Below, piece by piece: positions 54,322 through 63,374 of a stretch of DNA of 64,000 nt (position 1 is the first letter of the stretch; each line of letters begins with the position of its first letter). The notes under the pieces are model-generated. The model did not search any database and was not told the DNA's origin. It saw only the letters and a program-made list of their open reading frames with translations. This DNA is from a bacterium. GTDB taxonomy: Bacteria > Eisenbacteria > RBG-16-71-46 > CAIMUX01. Position numbers and translations under genes: made by a program. The stretch covers positions 248,001 through 312,000 of the forward strand of contig JAUIHP010000003.1 of NCBI GenBank assembly GCA_030431975.1, written 5' to 3'.

Positions 54322-56784
54322 ATGTCCGACGAGATTCGCTCCGCCGCCGTCCTCGGTGCCGGAGTCATGGGCGCCGCTATCTCCGCCCACCTTGCCAACG
54401 CGGGGATCCCGAACCTGCTGCTCGACATGAAGCCCAAAGACTTGAGCGATCGGGAGGCGGCCGCGGGGGCAACCCTGGACCATCCCGCCGTTGCCAACCG
54501 CTTTGCCGCGATGGGCCTCGAGCGAGCCAAGAAATCCAAACCGGCCTCGTTCTTTTCGAGAAGGGGTGCGGCTCTCGTTCAAGTCGGAAACTTTGACGAC
54601 GACATGGACAAGCTGGCCGGGGTCGACTGGGTCATCGAAGCGGTTGTGGAAAACCTGGACATCAAACGCTCTTTGTATGAACGGGTCGGAAAGCACCTCG
54701 GCCCCAATGCCGTCATCAGCAGCAATACGTCCGGTCTCTCCGCGGCCGCTCTCAGCGACTGTCTGCCTGCCGAGCTTCGTTCCCGTTTCCTGGTGACCCA
54801 CTTCTTCAATCCGCCTCGGTATCTCCACCTTTTGGAACTGGTGCGCGGACCGGAGACAGACGCGAAGGTGTACGAACGCCTGGCCCGTTTCGGTGAAGAC
54901 CGATTGGGGAAGGGGATCGTTCACGCCAAGGACACTCCCAACTTTATCGCCAACCGCATCGGCACCTACGGGCTGGTTCATGCCGTCCGTCTCATGATCG
55001 AGGACGGCTACACGATCACCGAGGTCGACAAGCTGACCGGGAAGGCGATCGGCCGCCCGAAGAGCGCGACGTTTCGCACCGCGGACCTTGTCGGGCTCGA
55101 CACTCTGATCCACGTCGCCGCCAACATGTACGAGAACCTTCCCGACGATCCGGAGCGGGAGCTGTTTCAGCCACCCGAGTTCGTACAGCAGATGGCCGAG
55201 CGGAAGTGGTTGGGCGAAAAGACCGGGCAGGGCTTCTACAAGAAGGAAAGGGGAGCCGACGGAAAGTCGCAGATCCTACGCCTCGATCCGAGTTTGATGG
55301 AGTACGTCGAGCAGGGAAAGGTCGCGTTGCCCTCGCTGGAGTTGGCCAAGAACATCGAAGACTTGGGAGACCGACTGAAGACCCTCGTTTCCGCGCCGGA
55401 CCGTGGCGGAAACTTCCTGTGGAAGAACCTCAGCGCCACGCTTTGCTACGCCGCCGACCGGATTCCCGAAATCAGTGACGACATCGTCAACGTCGACCGT
55501 GCCCTGCGATGGGGCTTCGGTTGGGAAATGGGGCCGTTCGAGGTTTGGGACGCGATCGGGGTCGAAGCGTCGTGCAAACGCCTGCGGGATGAAGGCCGCA
55601 CGGTTCCCAAGCTGGCCGAGCAGGTGTTGGCTGCCGACGGCGCCTTCTACTGCAGTGGTCGGCGTAACGACGGAAGTGCCAGCGTCGGAACCGGGAACGG
55701 AGCGGGGAACGGGTCTGGCACGCTCTACTTCGATTTGTCGACGACCGGGTACCAGCCCGTGCCGAAGAGCGAGAAGGTCCTGGAACTTTCCGATCTCAAG
55801 AGCAGGGGGACGCTTCTCGACAGCCCGGACGCCACGTTGATCGATCTCGGAGACGGCGTCGCCTGCCTCGAGTTCCACACCAAGATGAACACGATCGGTC
55901 CCGGCGTCATTCAGATGATCGAGAAGAGTCTCGACTTCGTCGAGTCGGACGACGCCTGGAAGGGTCTGGTCATTGGGAACGAAGGTGACAACTTCTGCGT
56001 CGGCGCGAACCTTCTTCTCGTTCTGACCGAACTCGACGATGAGAACTACGACGATGTCGACTGGATGGTTCGGAAGTTCCAGGACGTCAATCAGAAGATC
56101 CGCTTCTCTCAGCGACCGGTCGTGGTTGCGCCGTTTGGACTGACGCTGGGCGGCGGATGCGAGATCGTCCTCGCCGCCGACAAGATCTGTGCTTCCGCAG
56201 AGACTTACATTGGTCTCGTCGAGTTGGGTGCTGGAATCATTCCTGCCGGCGGAGGCTGCAAGGAGCACGTCAAACGTATCCACGAGCGCGCGCCGGAAGG
56301 TGTCGGTGTCGACCTGTTTCCGTACGTGCGAAAAGCGTTCGAGACCATCGGCATGGCCAAGGTGGCGACGAGCGCGGTCGAGGCGCAGGAGTTGGACCAC
56401 CTGCGCGAGACGGACAACGTCGTCATGAATCGCGATCACCTGATCTGGGAAGCGAAGCGCGCGGTGCTGGCCATGGATGCCGCGGGCTACGAACCGGGGC
56501 GCCCCCGCCGGGACATCCGCGTCGTCGGAGAGCCGGGTCTGGCCGCACTGCGGGCCGGGATCCACAACATGCACGCCGGCGGTTACCTCACCGACTACGA
56601 AACGATCCTGGGCGACAAGCTGGCTTGGGTGCTTTGCGGGGGAGAAGTCGCCGCCGGGTCTCGGGTCGACGAACAGTATCTGCTCGACCTGGAGCGTGAA
56701 GCGTTCATGACGTTGTGCGAAGACGGACGCACGCTTCAGCGCATGGAACACATCCTCAAGACCGGCAAGCCGCTTCGGAACTAA
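54322..56784 (+). CDS. Bifunctional 3-hydroxyacyl-CoA dehydrogenase / enoyl-CoA hydratase (FadN/FadB-like)
   Basis: An 820-residue protein. The dehydrogenase half is first: Rossmann motif AAVLGAGVMGAAISAHLANAGI, then SNTSGLSAAALSDCLP and the catalytic HFFNPPRYLHLLELV. The enoyl-CoA hydratase half is last: LVIGNEGDNFCVGANLLLVL, RPVVVAPFGLTLGGGCEIVLAADKICASAETYIGLVELGAGIIPAGGG. Domain order is that of Bacillus FadN rather than E. coli FadB. Near residue 450 a Gly/Asn-rich insert (GSASVGTGNGAGNGSG) is unusual. With the thiolase gene 20 bases downstream it forms the beta-oxidation unit. Confidence 0.93.
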   Translation: MSDEIRSAAVLGAGVMGAAISAHLANAGIPNLLLDMKPKDLSDREAAAGATLDHPAVANRFAAMGLERAKKSKPASFFSRRGAALVQVGNFDDDMDKLAGVDWVIEAVVENLDIKRSLYERVGKHLGPNAVISSNTSGLSAAALSDCLPAELRSRFLVTHFFNPPRYLHLLELVRGPETDAKVYERLARFGEDRLGKGIVHAKDTPNFIANRIGTYGLVHAVRLMIEDGYTITEVDKLTGKAIGRPKSATFRTADLVGLDTLIHVAANMYENLPDDPERELFQPPEFVQQMAERKWLGEKTGQGFYKKERGADGKSQILRLDPSLMEYVEQGKVALPSLELAKNIEDLGDRLKTLVSAPDRGGNFLWKNLSATLCYAADRIPEISDDIVNVDRALRWGFGWEMGPFEVWDAIGVEASCKRLRDEGRTVPKLAEQVLAADGAFYCSGRRNDGSASVGTGNGAGNGSGTLYFDLSTTGYQPVPKSEKVLELSDLKSRGTLLDSPDATLIDLGDGVACLEFHTKMNTIGPGVIQMIEKSLDFVESDDAWKGLVIGNEGDNFCVGANLLLVLTELDDENYDDVDWMVRKFQDVNQKIRFSQRPVVVAPFGLTLGGGCEIVLAADKICASAETYIGLVELGAGIIPAGGGCKEHVKRIHERAPEGVGVDLFPYVRKAFETIGMAKVATSAVEAQELDHLRETDNVVMNRDHLIWEAKRAVLAMDAAGYEPGRPRRDIRVVGEPGLAALRAGIHNMHAGGYLTDYETILGDKLAWVLCGGEVAAGSRVDEQYLLDLEREAFMTLCEDGRTLQRMEHILKTGKPLRN

Positions 56785-56803
56785 CGGAAACGGAGTATCG
56801 ACC

Positions 56804-58000
56804 ATGAGCTCGAACGGCAATGAAGCAGTCATCGTTTCCGCGAAGCGGACGGCGGTGGGGAAGGCGCCACGTGGCGCACTGCGCGAAACGCGGCCCGATG
56901 ATCTCGCGGCTGCCGTTTTCAAGAGTCTGACCGACGAAGTGACCGGTCTCGATCTGCAGTTGATCGACGACGTCGTCCTTGGCTGCGCCATTCCGGAAGG
57001 TCCGCAGGGCCTGAACGTGGCTCGGCTCGCTGCACTCCGGGCGGGACTTCCCTTCCATGTCCCGGCCATGACCTTGAACCGATTCTGTTCCAGCGGACTT
57101 CAGTCCATCGCGCAGTCCTGTGACCGCATCCAAACCGGACAGGCCGACATCGTCATTGCCGGCGGTACGGAGTCGATGAGTCTGGTTCCGATGGAAGGCT
57201 TTCGCTTCATGCCGAACCCTGCGCTGGTCCGCGAGATGCCGGACGCGTATCTCTCCATGGGGCACACTGCGGAGAACGTGGCAACGAAGTACGAAGTGTC
57301 CCGCCAGGATCAGGACGCGTTTGCCCTTCGCAGCCATGAGCGAGCCTTGGCGGCCGTTCGCGATGGCCGATTCGTCGACGAGATCGTTCCGGTCGAAGTC
57401 GTCAGCAAGAAGGCTGCGCCCGGCGGCAAGGCAACCGAGACGAAAGGAACCTTCGCTCAGGACGAAGGCCCTCGTGCGGACTCCAGCCTCGAGGCCCTGG
57501 CCGCTCTGCGTCCCGCCTTTCGTATGGGCGGTTCCGTCACCGCCGGCAACAGTTCGCAGACCAGTGACGGCGCAGCGGCGGCACTACTCATGAGTCGGCA
57601 GAAGGCGGAGGAGTGCGGTGCGACCCCGATGGCCCGGCTCGTCGGGTACGCGGTGGCCGGGGTTCCGCCGGAGATCATGGGCATCGGTCCCGTCGAGGCC
57701 ATTCCCAAGCTGCTCTCCAGAACCGGACACGCGATCCAGGACATCGATCTCTTCGAGATCAACGAAGCGTTTGCCGCGCAGGCCATCCCCGTGGCCCGTG
57801 AACTTGGCATTCCGGATGATCGCCTCAATGTGAACGGTGGGGCCATCGCTTTGGGGCATCCACTGGGCGCCACGGGCGCAAAACTGACGGCGACGTTACT
57901 CCACGAAATGAAACGACGTGGGTCTCGGTTGGGCATTGTCAGTATGTGTGTCGGCGGGGGAATGGGAGCCGCCGCGCTCTTCGAAAATCTACAGGTCTGA
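56804..58000 (+). CDS. fadA: Acetyl-CoA acyltransferase (thiolase)
   Basis: A 398-residue thiolase. The nucleophile Cys95 is in LNRFCSSGLQS. INEAFAAQAIPVAREL, GGAIALGHPLGATGAKL (catalytic His) and SMCVGGGMGAAALFE (second Cys) follow in order. It performs thiolysis of 3-ketoacyl-CoA in beta-oxidation. GAAACGGAGTATCGACC precedes the ATG, and it lies 20 bases after the FadB-like gene, so the two are co-transcribed. Confidence 0.94.
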   Translation: MSSNGNEAVIVSAKRTAVGKAPRGALRETRPDDLAAAVFKSLTDEVTGLDLQLIDDVVLGCAIPEGPQGLNVARLAALRAGLPFHVPAMTLNRFCSSGLQSIAQSCDRIQTGQADIVIAGGTESMSLVPMEGFRFMPNPALVREMPDAYLSMGHTAENVATKYEVSRQDQDAFALRSHERALAAVRDGRFVDEIVPVEVVSKKAAPGGKATETKGTFAQDEGPRADSSLEALAALRPAFRMGGSVTAGNSSQTSDGAAAALLMSRQKAEECGATPMARLVGYAVAGVPPEIMGIGPVEAIPKLLSRTGHAIQDIDLFEINEAFAAQAIPVARELGIPDDRLNVNGGAIALGHPLGATGAKLTATLLHEMKRRGSRLGIVSMCVGGGMGAAALFENLQV

Positions 58001-58143
58001 CGGTGCGGGCCCAGACACGCGCCGAACTCGGGCCCTGTCTGCGCGCCGAGCGCGGGTCGGGCCGCACGCCGGGCCGCGGGTCAAAAACTCAGGTGTGATC
58101 GCGGTCACTGAACAAACGGAATCCGCAGGTGAGGGTTGGAATC

Positions 58144-59928
58144 ATGATGACGGACACCAAGATCAAATCGGGCCAGTTTCTCCTCCGCACTCCGGATCTG
58201 GAAGAGTTCTTCGTTCCGGAGAAACTCGCTGAGGAAGAGAAGTCCTTCTCCGAAACTGTCGGCCGCTACTCCCGCGAAAAGATCCTTCCGAAGCGAGCCG
58301 AGGTCGACGCGATGACCGAAGGTCTCATTCCGCAGCTGCTGCGCGGGCTCGGGGAGCTCGGAACCTTCATGCTCGATGTGCCGGAGGCTTTGGGCGGCGT
58401 CGGCGCCAGCAAGAAGGCCGCGATGCAGGTCGCGGAGTGGATGGGCGCTTCGGGCGCCACCGGCGTGGCGGCGATTGCGCAGGCCGGGATTGGTGGACTC
58501 CCGATCATCTACTTCGGAACGGACGAGCAGCGCGAGAAATACCTGCCTGGAATCATGAGTGCGGAGATCATCACTGCCTACGCTCTGACCGAGCCTGGAA
58601 GCGGCTCCGACGCGTTGTCCGCCCGGACCACGGCGACCTGGAACGAAGAGAAGCAGGTCTACGTTCTGAGTGGCGCCAAACAGTTCATCACCAACGCGGG
58701 TTTTGCAGACATCTTCATCAGCTTCGCCCAGGTCGATGGCGACAAGTTCACCTGCTTCATCCTCGAGAAGTCGATGCCGGGTCTTTCCACAGGCGCGGAA
58801 GAGAAGAAGATGGGCTTCACCGGATCGTCGACGCGCAGTGTCATCCTCGAGAACGTCGAGGTCCCGAAGGAGAATGTTCTCGGCGAGATTGGGAAGGGAC
58901 ACCGCATCGCCTTCAACGTTCTCAACATCGGTCGCCTGAAACTCGCGCCCGCTACCTTGGGCGGCGCCAAGATCTCGCTGCGGGAGGGGGCAACCTACGC
59001 GCGGGACCGGAAGCAGTTCGGAAAGTCGATTGCGGAGTTCGGGGTGATCCAGCAGAAGCTCGCCATTGCGGCGAGCAAGACCTACTGCGCCGAGTCGATG
59101 TGCTACCGCACGGCCCACGTCATCGATCGATTCGCGGACGATCTGGCGGATGGGGCGACGGATCCCGCCGATCCGACGGTTCAGGCGTTGAAGGAGTTCG
59201 CCGTCGAGTGCTCGATCAACAAGGTCTACGCAACGGAAGCGCTCGACTACGTCGTCGATGAAATGCTTCAGGTTCACGGAGGGTACGGATACATCCAGGA
59301 GTACCCGATCGAGTCCATCTACCGTGACTCCCGCATCAATCGGATTTGGGAAGGTACCAGCGAGATCAACCGCATGATCGTGACCGGCACGTTGCTTCAG
59401 CGGGCGATGAAGGGCGAGCTTCCGCTCATGGCCGAGATCCAGAAGTTGACATCAGAGCTGATGGAGCGTCGTGGCCGGACCGAACCGACCGACGGCACGC
59501 TCGGGCCCGAGCAGGACTCGATTTCACTCGCGAAGAAGATGACCCTCTTTGCCGCCGGGGTCGCCGCCCAGAAGTTCCTCATGACCCTCGACCAGCAACA
59601 GGAGGTTCTCTCCTGGCTGGCCGACATGGTCATTCAGGTCTACGCCATGGAAAGCGCACTGCTCCGCACTCTCAAACTGGAGTCGGAACTCGGCGCCGAT
59701 GAACTCGCCGCCCGCATTGCGGCCGTCGAACTGGCCGTGGCCGACGGCTTCCACCTCTGCGAGGAATCGGGCCGCTCCGTCCTGGCCGCCTCCCACAAGG
59801 GAGAGGAGCTTCGGAGTTCGCTCTCGCTCTTCAGGAAACTGACCCGCAGGGACCCCATCGACCGGGTCGCCGCCGGCCGGACGCTGGCCAGGTTCGTCGT
59901 CGAGCGGGAAGGCTACCCGTTCGGATAG
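58144..59928 (+). CDS. Acyl-CoA dehydrogenase (very-long-chain type)
   Basis: A 594-residue flavoprotein. ITAYALTEPGSGSDALSARTTA, FITNAGFADIFISFAQV, and ERIN/GYIQEYPIESIYRDSRINRIWEGTSEINRMIV are the acyl-CoA dehydrogenase signatures. The extra C-terminal 150 residues past the ordinary 390-residue core are characteristic of VLCAD/ACAD9-type enzymes. The start ATG 58144 has GGTTGGAATC in front of it; a GTG at 58129 is the alternative. It oxidises acyl-CoA in the first beta-oxidation step. ETF is not in the window. Confidence 0.92.
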   Translation: MMTDTKIKSGQFLLRTPDLEEFFVPEKLAEEEKSFSETVGRYSREKILPKRAEVDAMTEGLIPQLLRGLGELGTFMLDVPEALGGVGASKKAAMQVAEWMGASGATGVAAIAQAGIGGLPIIYFGTDEQREKYLPGIMSAEIITAYALTEPGSGSDALSARTTATWNEEKQVYVLSGAKQFITNAGFADIFISFAQVDGDKFTCFILEKSMPGLSTGAEEKKMGFTGSSTRSVILENVEVPKENVLGEIGKGHRIAFNVLNIGRLKLAPATLGGAKISLREGATYARDRKQFGKSIAEFGVIQQKLAIAASKTYCAESMCYRTAHVIDRFADDLADGATDPADPTVQALKEFAVECSINKVYATEALDYVVDEMLQVHGGYGYIQEYPIESIYRDSRINRIWEGTSEINRMIVTGTLLQRAMKGELPLMAEIQKLTSELMERRGRTEPTDGTLGPEQDSISLAKKMTLFAAGVAAQKFLMTLDQQQEVLSWLADMVIQVYAMESALLRTLKLESELGADELAARIAAVELAVADGFHLCEESGRSVLAASHKGEELRSSLSLFRKLTRRDPIDRVAAGRTLARFVVEREGYPFG

Positions 59929-60089
59929 CCGAGAATCGGCCGGACCGGATCTTGCAGCGAATCCAAGTGCAAGCGCCGGCTTCGAACCGATCCTAACAGC
60001 GGTGTTTGGCTGTACCGCAGGACCCAACAAGCGCCTTGCACCCAGTGACGATCCTGAAGTATCCTAAAGACAAGTCCAGCAGAGGTTTA

Positions 60090-60365
60090 ATGGCTATGGA
60101 GCGTTCATTCGAGTTCGAGGCACTACCGCAGCACCTGAAAGATTGGGTGACGTCGAAGGCGATCGAAGGGCGATATAGAAGTACCGGCGCTTTCATCGAA
60201 GAGCTGCTCGAGCGCGTCCGGGCCAAAGATGCTGAACGCGACCAGTCCCTCGCTGACGCGGCAATCCAGCGCGGGATCGACTCGATGGCTCGGGGCGAGG
60301 GGAAGCTCCTCGACGACGTGCTGGACGAGTTGTACGAGAAGCACGGCTTGCGCAGAGGAGCATGA
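60090..60365 (+). CDS. ParD-like antitoxin (ribbon-helix-helix)
   Basis: A 91-residue protein. MAMERSFEFEALPQHLKDWVTSKAIEGRYRSTGAFIEELLERVRAKDAERDQSL is the RHH antitoxin pattern, with an acidic toxin-binding C-terminus. AGAGGTTTA precedes the ATG at 60090. Overlaps the toxin start by four bases. Antitoxins of this kind repress their own promoter; the region between 59929 and 60089 should hold the operator. Confidence 0.85.
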   Translation: MAMERSFEFEALPQHLKDWVTSKAIEGRYRSTGAFIEELLERVRAKDAERDQSLADAAIQRGIDSMARGEGKLLDDVLDELYEKHGLRRGA

Positions 60366-60676
60366 CCTACAAGGTCATCATCCAGCCTGAAGCCCAGCAA
60401 CAACTTTCCGAAGCGTTCTCTTGGCTCGCCGAGAACAAGTCCGGCTACGCCCCCGCGTGGCGTAACTCCCTTTTGCGCGCCGCAAAGTCTCTCGAGGAAA
60501 TGCCCTTTCGATGTGCGCTGGCTCCGGAGAACCCTCGATTCGATCTCGAACTAAGGCATCTTCAGTTCGGAAAGGGAAAGAGCTCGTACAGGCTCATCTT
60601 TACGGTCGAACGGAACGAAGTTCACGTCCTTCATGTCCGCCACGGACACAGGAAGGCTCTGGAAGGAGCCGACTGA
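60362..60676 (+). CDS. RelE/ParE-family toxin
   Basis: A 104-residue protein. MTYKVIIQPEAQQQLSEAFSWLAENKSGYAPAWRNSLLRAAKSLEEMPFRCALAPENPRFDLELRHLQFGKGKSSYRLIFTVERNEVHVLHVRHGHRKAL in outline is a RelE/ParE-fold toxin, with the C-terminal Tyr-Arg and HxRHGHR block. Acts either on mRNA at the ribosome (RelE) or on gyrase (ParE); the sequence cannot say which, but a ParD-like partner favours ParE. Co-translated with the antitoxin. Confidence 0.85.
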   Translation: MTYKVIIQPEAQQQLSEAFSWLAENKSGYAPAWRNSLLRAAKSLEEMPFRCALAPENPRFDLELRHLQFGKGKSSYRLIFTVERNEVHVLHVRHGHRKALEGAD

Positions 60677-60804
60677 GGACGTCCGCTTTGTGAGGACCCC
60701 GGGCGGCCTTGCTCGGATAGATTTCAGCCGAGAAAGAAACGTGAATCGCGGCTAGAATCCCCAAGGAAGGTGCCCGAGCGACGCACCTCGAAGGAAGGAT
60801 TCTC

Positions 60805-62235
60805 ATGGCGGTCAATCTGGACGAAGCAGCTCTGCTTCAGGCGGAACGAGAGTTCCGCGAGTCTCACCCGGAGTACGAAACCACCTCACGCTGCGACGAG
60901 CTCCGCGAGAAGGACTTCGCACGCCTCGATGCGGCCGACCACGCCTATCTGGACTACACGGGCGGAGGGCTCTACGCCGCCTCCCAGATCGCGCGACACC
61001 AGCAAATGCTGGCGGACAACGTCTTCGGAAACCCGCATTCGGTCAACCCGACCTCGTTGGCCATGACGGACCTGTGCGAGCAGGCGCGCAAGCGGGTCCA
61101 CAAATTCTTCCGGGCGTCTGAGGAAGAGTACGCCGTCATCTTCACGTCGAATGCCTCCCACGCCCTCAAGCTGGTGGGGGAGAGCTACCCCTTCGGTCCC
61201 GGCGACCACTACCTCATGACCTTCGACAACCACAACTCGGTGAACGGCATCCGCGAGTACGCAAAGGCCCGGGGTGCGGCCGTCTCCTACATTCCGCTGG
61301 CTCTGCCCAACATGCGGACGCCGATGTCGGAGTTTCGAAACTACATTCGCGACAACCGAACCGGGAACAACGACCTGTTTGCCTACCCGGCCCAGTCGAA
61401 CTTCTCCGGTGTGCAGCATCCGCTGGAGTACATCGGCGAAGCTCAGGCCGAGGGATGGGATGTCGTCCTTGATGCTGCGGCGTACGTTCCAACGAACTCG
61501 TTGGATCTTTCCGTGCACAAGCCGGACTTCATGGCCCTGTCCTTCTACAAGATGTTCGGCTACCCGACGGGTATCGGGGCTCTCGTCGCCAAGCGTTCGA
61601 AGTTGGCCAAGCTGCGCCGGCCCTGGTTTTCCGGCGGAACGATCACCGTTGCCTCGGTCCAGGGCGATCGTTACTACATGGCCGAAGGTGAAGCCGCCTT
61701 TGAGGACGGGACGCTCAACTATCTGACCATCCCTGCGGTGACGATCGGGCTCGACTACCTGGACGAGGTCGGAATGGAGAACATCCACGAGCGATGTTGT
61801 TGCCTCGCAGACTGGCTCCTTCACGAACTTCCCAAAATCCGTTGGAGCAACGGACGACCCCTCGCTCGCATTTACGGCCCCTGCACCACCAACCACCGCG
61901 GCGGCACCGTCACCATGAACTTCTACGGTCCGAACGGTGAAGTCATCGATCACCTTCGGGTGGAAGAAGAGGCGGCGCGGGACAACATCTCCATCCGAAC
62001 GGGCTGTTTCTGCAACCCGGGCGGGGGAGAGGTGGCGCTGGATCTCACCGAGAACGAACTCGTCGGTTGCTTCACTCAGCCGCACATCGTCGAGTCGGCC
62101 AAGTTCACACCTGAAGACTTCCGTATGTGTGTGGACGGCAAGAGCACGGGCGCCGTGCGTGTTTCCTTCGGTCTGGCCAGCAACTTCCGGGATGCGTACC
62201 GATTCGTCCAGTTCGCGCGACGCTTCGTCGAATGA
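60805..62235 (+). CDS. Class V aminotransferase / cysteine desulfurase-like protein (MOCOS N-terminal type)
   Basis: A 476-residue PLP enzyme. YLDYTGGGLYAASQIARHQ and FTSNASHALKLVGESYPF open the fold. The PLP Lys is Lys249 in LSFYKMFGYPTGIGALV, the sequence found in eukaryotic molybdenum cofactor sulfurases. Cys401 and Cys403 (SIRTGCFCNPGGG) match the persulfide-carrying loop of MOCOS. It could move sulfur (or selenium) from Cys or Sec. No MOSC domain is attached. It overlaps the next gene by four bases (ATGA), and GAAGGAAGGATTCTC precedes the ATG. Confidence 0.87.
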   Translation: MAVNLDEAALLQAEREFRESHPEYETTSRCDELREKDFARLDAADHAYLDYTGGGLYAASQIARHQQMLADNVFGNPHSVNPTSLAMTDLCEQARKRVHKFFRASEEEYAVIFTSNASHALKLVGESYPFGPGDHYLMTFDNHNSVNGIREYAKARGAAVSYIPLALPNMRTPMSEFRNYIRDNRTGNNDLFAYPAQSNFSGVQHPLEYIGEAQAEGWDVVLDAAAYVPTNSLDLSVHKPDFMALSFYKMFGYPTGIGALVAKRSKLAKLRRPWFSGGTITVASVQGDRYYMAEGEAAFEDGTLNYLTIPAVTIGLDYLDEVGMENIHERCCCLADWLLHELPKIRWSNGRPLARIYGPCTTNHRGGTVTMNFYGPNGEVIDHLRVEEEAARDNISIRTGCFCNPGGGEVALDLTENELVGCFTQPHIVESAKFTPEDFRMCVDGKSTGAVRVSFGLASNFRDAYRFVQFARRFVE

Positions 62236-63293
62236 AAGAATCGCTGCGACAATTCCTGACCGGACTCGTCGACTATGCGGGGCTCTTTCCGCCGGCCGAG
62301 TTGGATCTCGATAGGGCCATGTCGAACTACCTGACGTATCTCGGTTCCGACGACCGGTGGATGCTGGGTCCGTTCATCGTCCCGGAAGGTCGGTTTCATG
62401 CTGCGGCCCTTCTGGTGCCGAACGGTTCCGAGGTTTGCCGCTTCTCCGTCCTCTTGAAGGGTGAGTCCGGGACGGAGTGGGCGGCGTCACTGGACGAACA
62501 GCTGGGCCGTTTGAAAGACACCGTTTCGCGCAATCGCCACGTCGAGGTGGCCGCGTTCGAATTGCGGATTCCGGCGATTGCATCGGAGGACGAGACGTCG
62601 GCCCGCGAGTGGTTGAAGGTTCTCGTAGACGGAACCCGCGAATGGGACGTCCCCGTGTTTGTCGAAGCCGAGCGGGATGAAGACTGGGAGGCTCGGTGGA
62701 AGCGGGTCGTTCGCGCCGTTGCCGAGATCAACGCAGCCTTGTTGGAGAATCAATCCCCAACCCAATCCCGGGCCCAATCCGCGACCGAGTCAGCGACCCA
62801 ATCCCGGGCCCAATCCGCGACACAATCCGCGACCGGGGTTCATTCCGACGGCGATCCACGCACGCACGGCGTCCGAATTGGATTCAAGGTCCGCTGCGGC
62901 GGCGTTGTTGCCGATGCATTCCCGTCCGTCGAACAGGTGGCGAGCGCACTCTGGTGGACAGCGGAGCACGACGTTCCGATCAAGGCGACCGCGGGCCTTC
63001 ACCACCCGCTTCGCCATCGTCACGAACCTCTGGATGTCGACATGCATGGTTTCATCAACGTGTTTGGAGCCGCCGTTCTGTCCCGGCAGGGAGCGCCCTT
63101 GAACACACTGAAACAACTGATCTCGGAGACCGACGTGCGCGGCTTCGATTTCGCGGACGATGCCCTTCGCTGGCGAGATGAAACGATCACAACCAACGCC
63201 ATTCGGGAGGCCCGCCCGTCGGTGGTGTCCTCTTTTGGCAGCTGCAGCTTCGACGAGCCTCGCGAGGACCTACGCGCTCTCGGCTTGCTCTAG
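62232..63293 (+). CDS. Conserved unknown protein between aminotransferase and fumarylacetoacetase
   Basis: A 353-residue protein, coupled to the aminotransferase by ATGA. I do not recognise the family. It begins MKESLRQFLTGLVDYAGLFPPAELDLDRAMSNYLTYLGSDDRWMLGPFIVP and contains VRIGFKVRCGGVVADAFPSVEQVASALWWTAEHDVPIKATAGLHHPLRHRH and GFDFADDALRWRDETITTNAIREARPSVVSSFGSCSFDEPREDLRALGLL. The KATAGLHHP and His-rich segment could bind a metal. A Gln/Ser/Ala repeat insert (nt 62754-62836) interrupts the middle. The company of fumarylacetoacetase suggests aromatic or carboxylic acid catabolism. Confidence 0.75.
   Translation: MKESLRQFLTGLVDYAGLFPPAELDLDRAMSNYLTYLGSDDRWMLGPFIVPEGRFHAAALLVPNGSEVCRFSVLLKGESGTEWAASLDEQLGRLKDTVSRNRHVEVAAFELRIPAIASEDETSAREWLKVLVDGTREWDVPVFVEAERDEDWEARWKRVVRAVAEINAALLENQSPTQSRAQSATESATQSRAQSATQSATGVHSDGDPRTHGVRIGFKVRCGGVVADAFPSVEQVASALWWTAEHDVPIKATAGLHHPLRHRHEPLDVDMHGFINVFGAAVLSRQGAPLNTLKQLISETDVRGFDFADDALRWRDETITTNAIREARPSVVSSFGSCSFDEPREDLRALGLL
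62754..62836 (+). repeat. Short tandem repeat encoding QSRAQSAT units
   Basis: Two long units plus partial ones of CCCAATCCCGGGCCCAATCC-type sequence encode QSPTQSRAQSATESATQSRAQSATQSAT. The frame is kept. Confidence 0.8.
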
Positions 63294-63374
63294 TGCGTGA
63301 GTCGACATGAAGGTCTGCCGCGGTAGCGGTCGTCTTGAACGACTCAGCCACAATACACAGGAGATTCGAAATTC

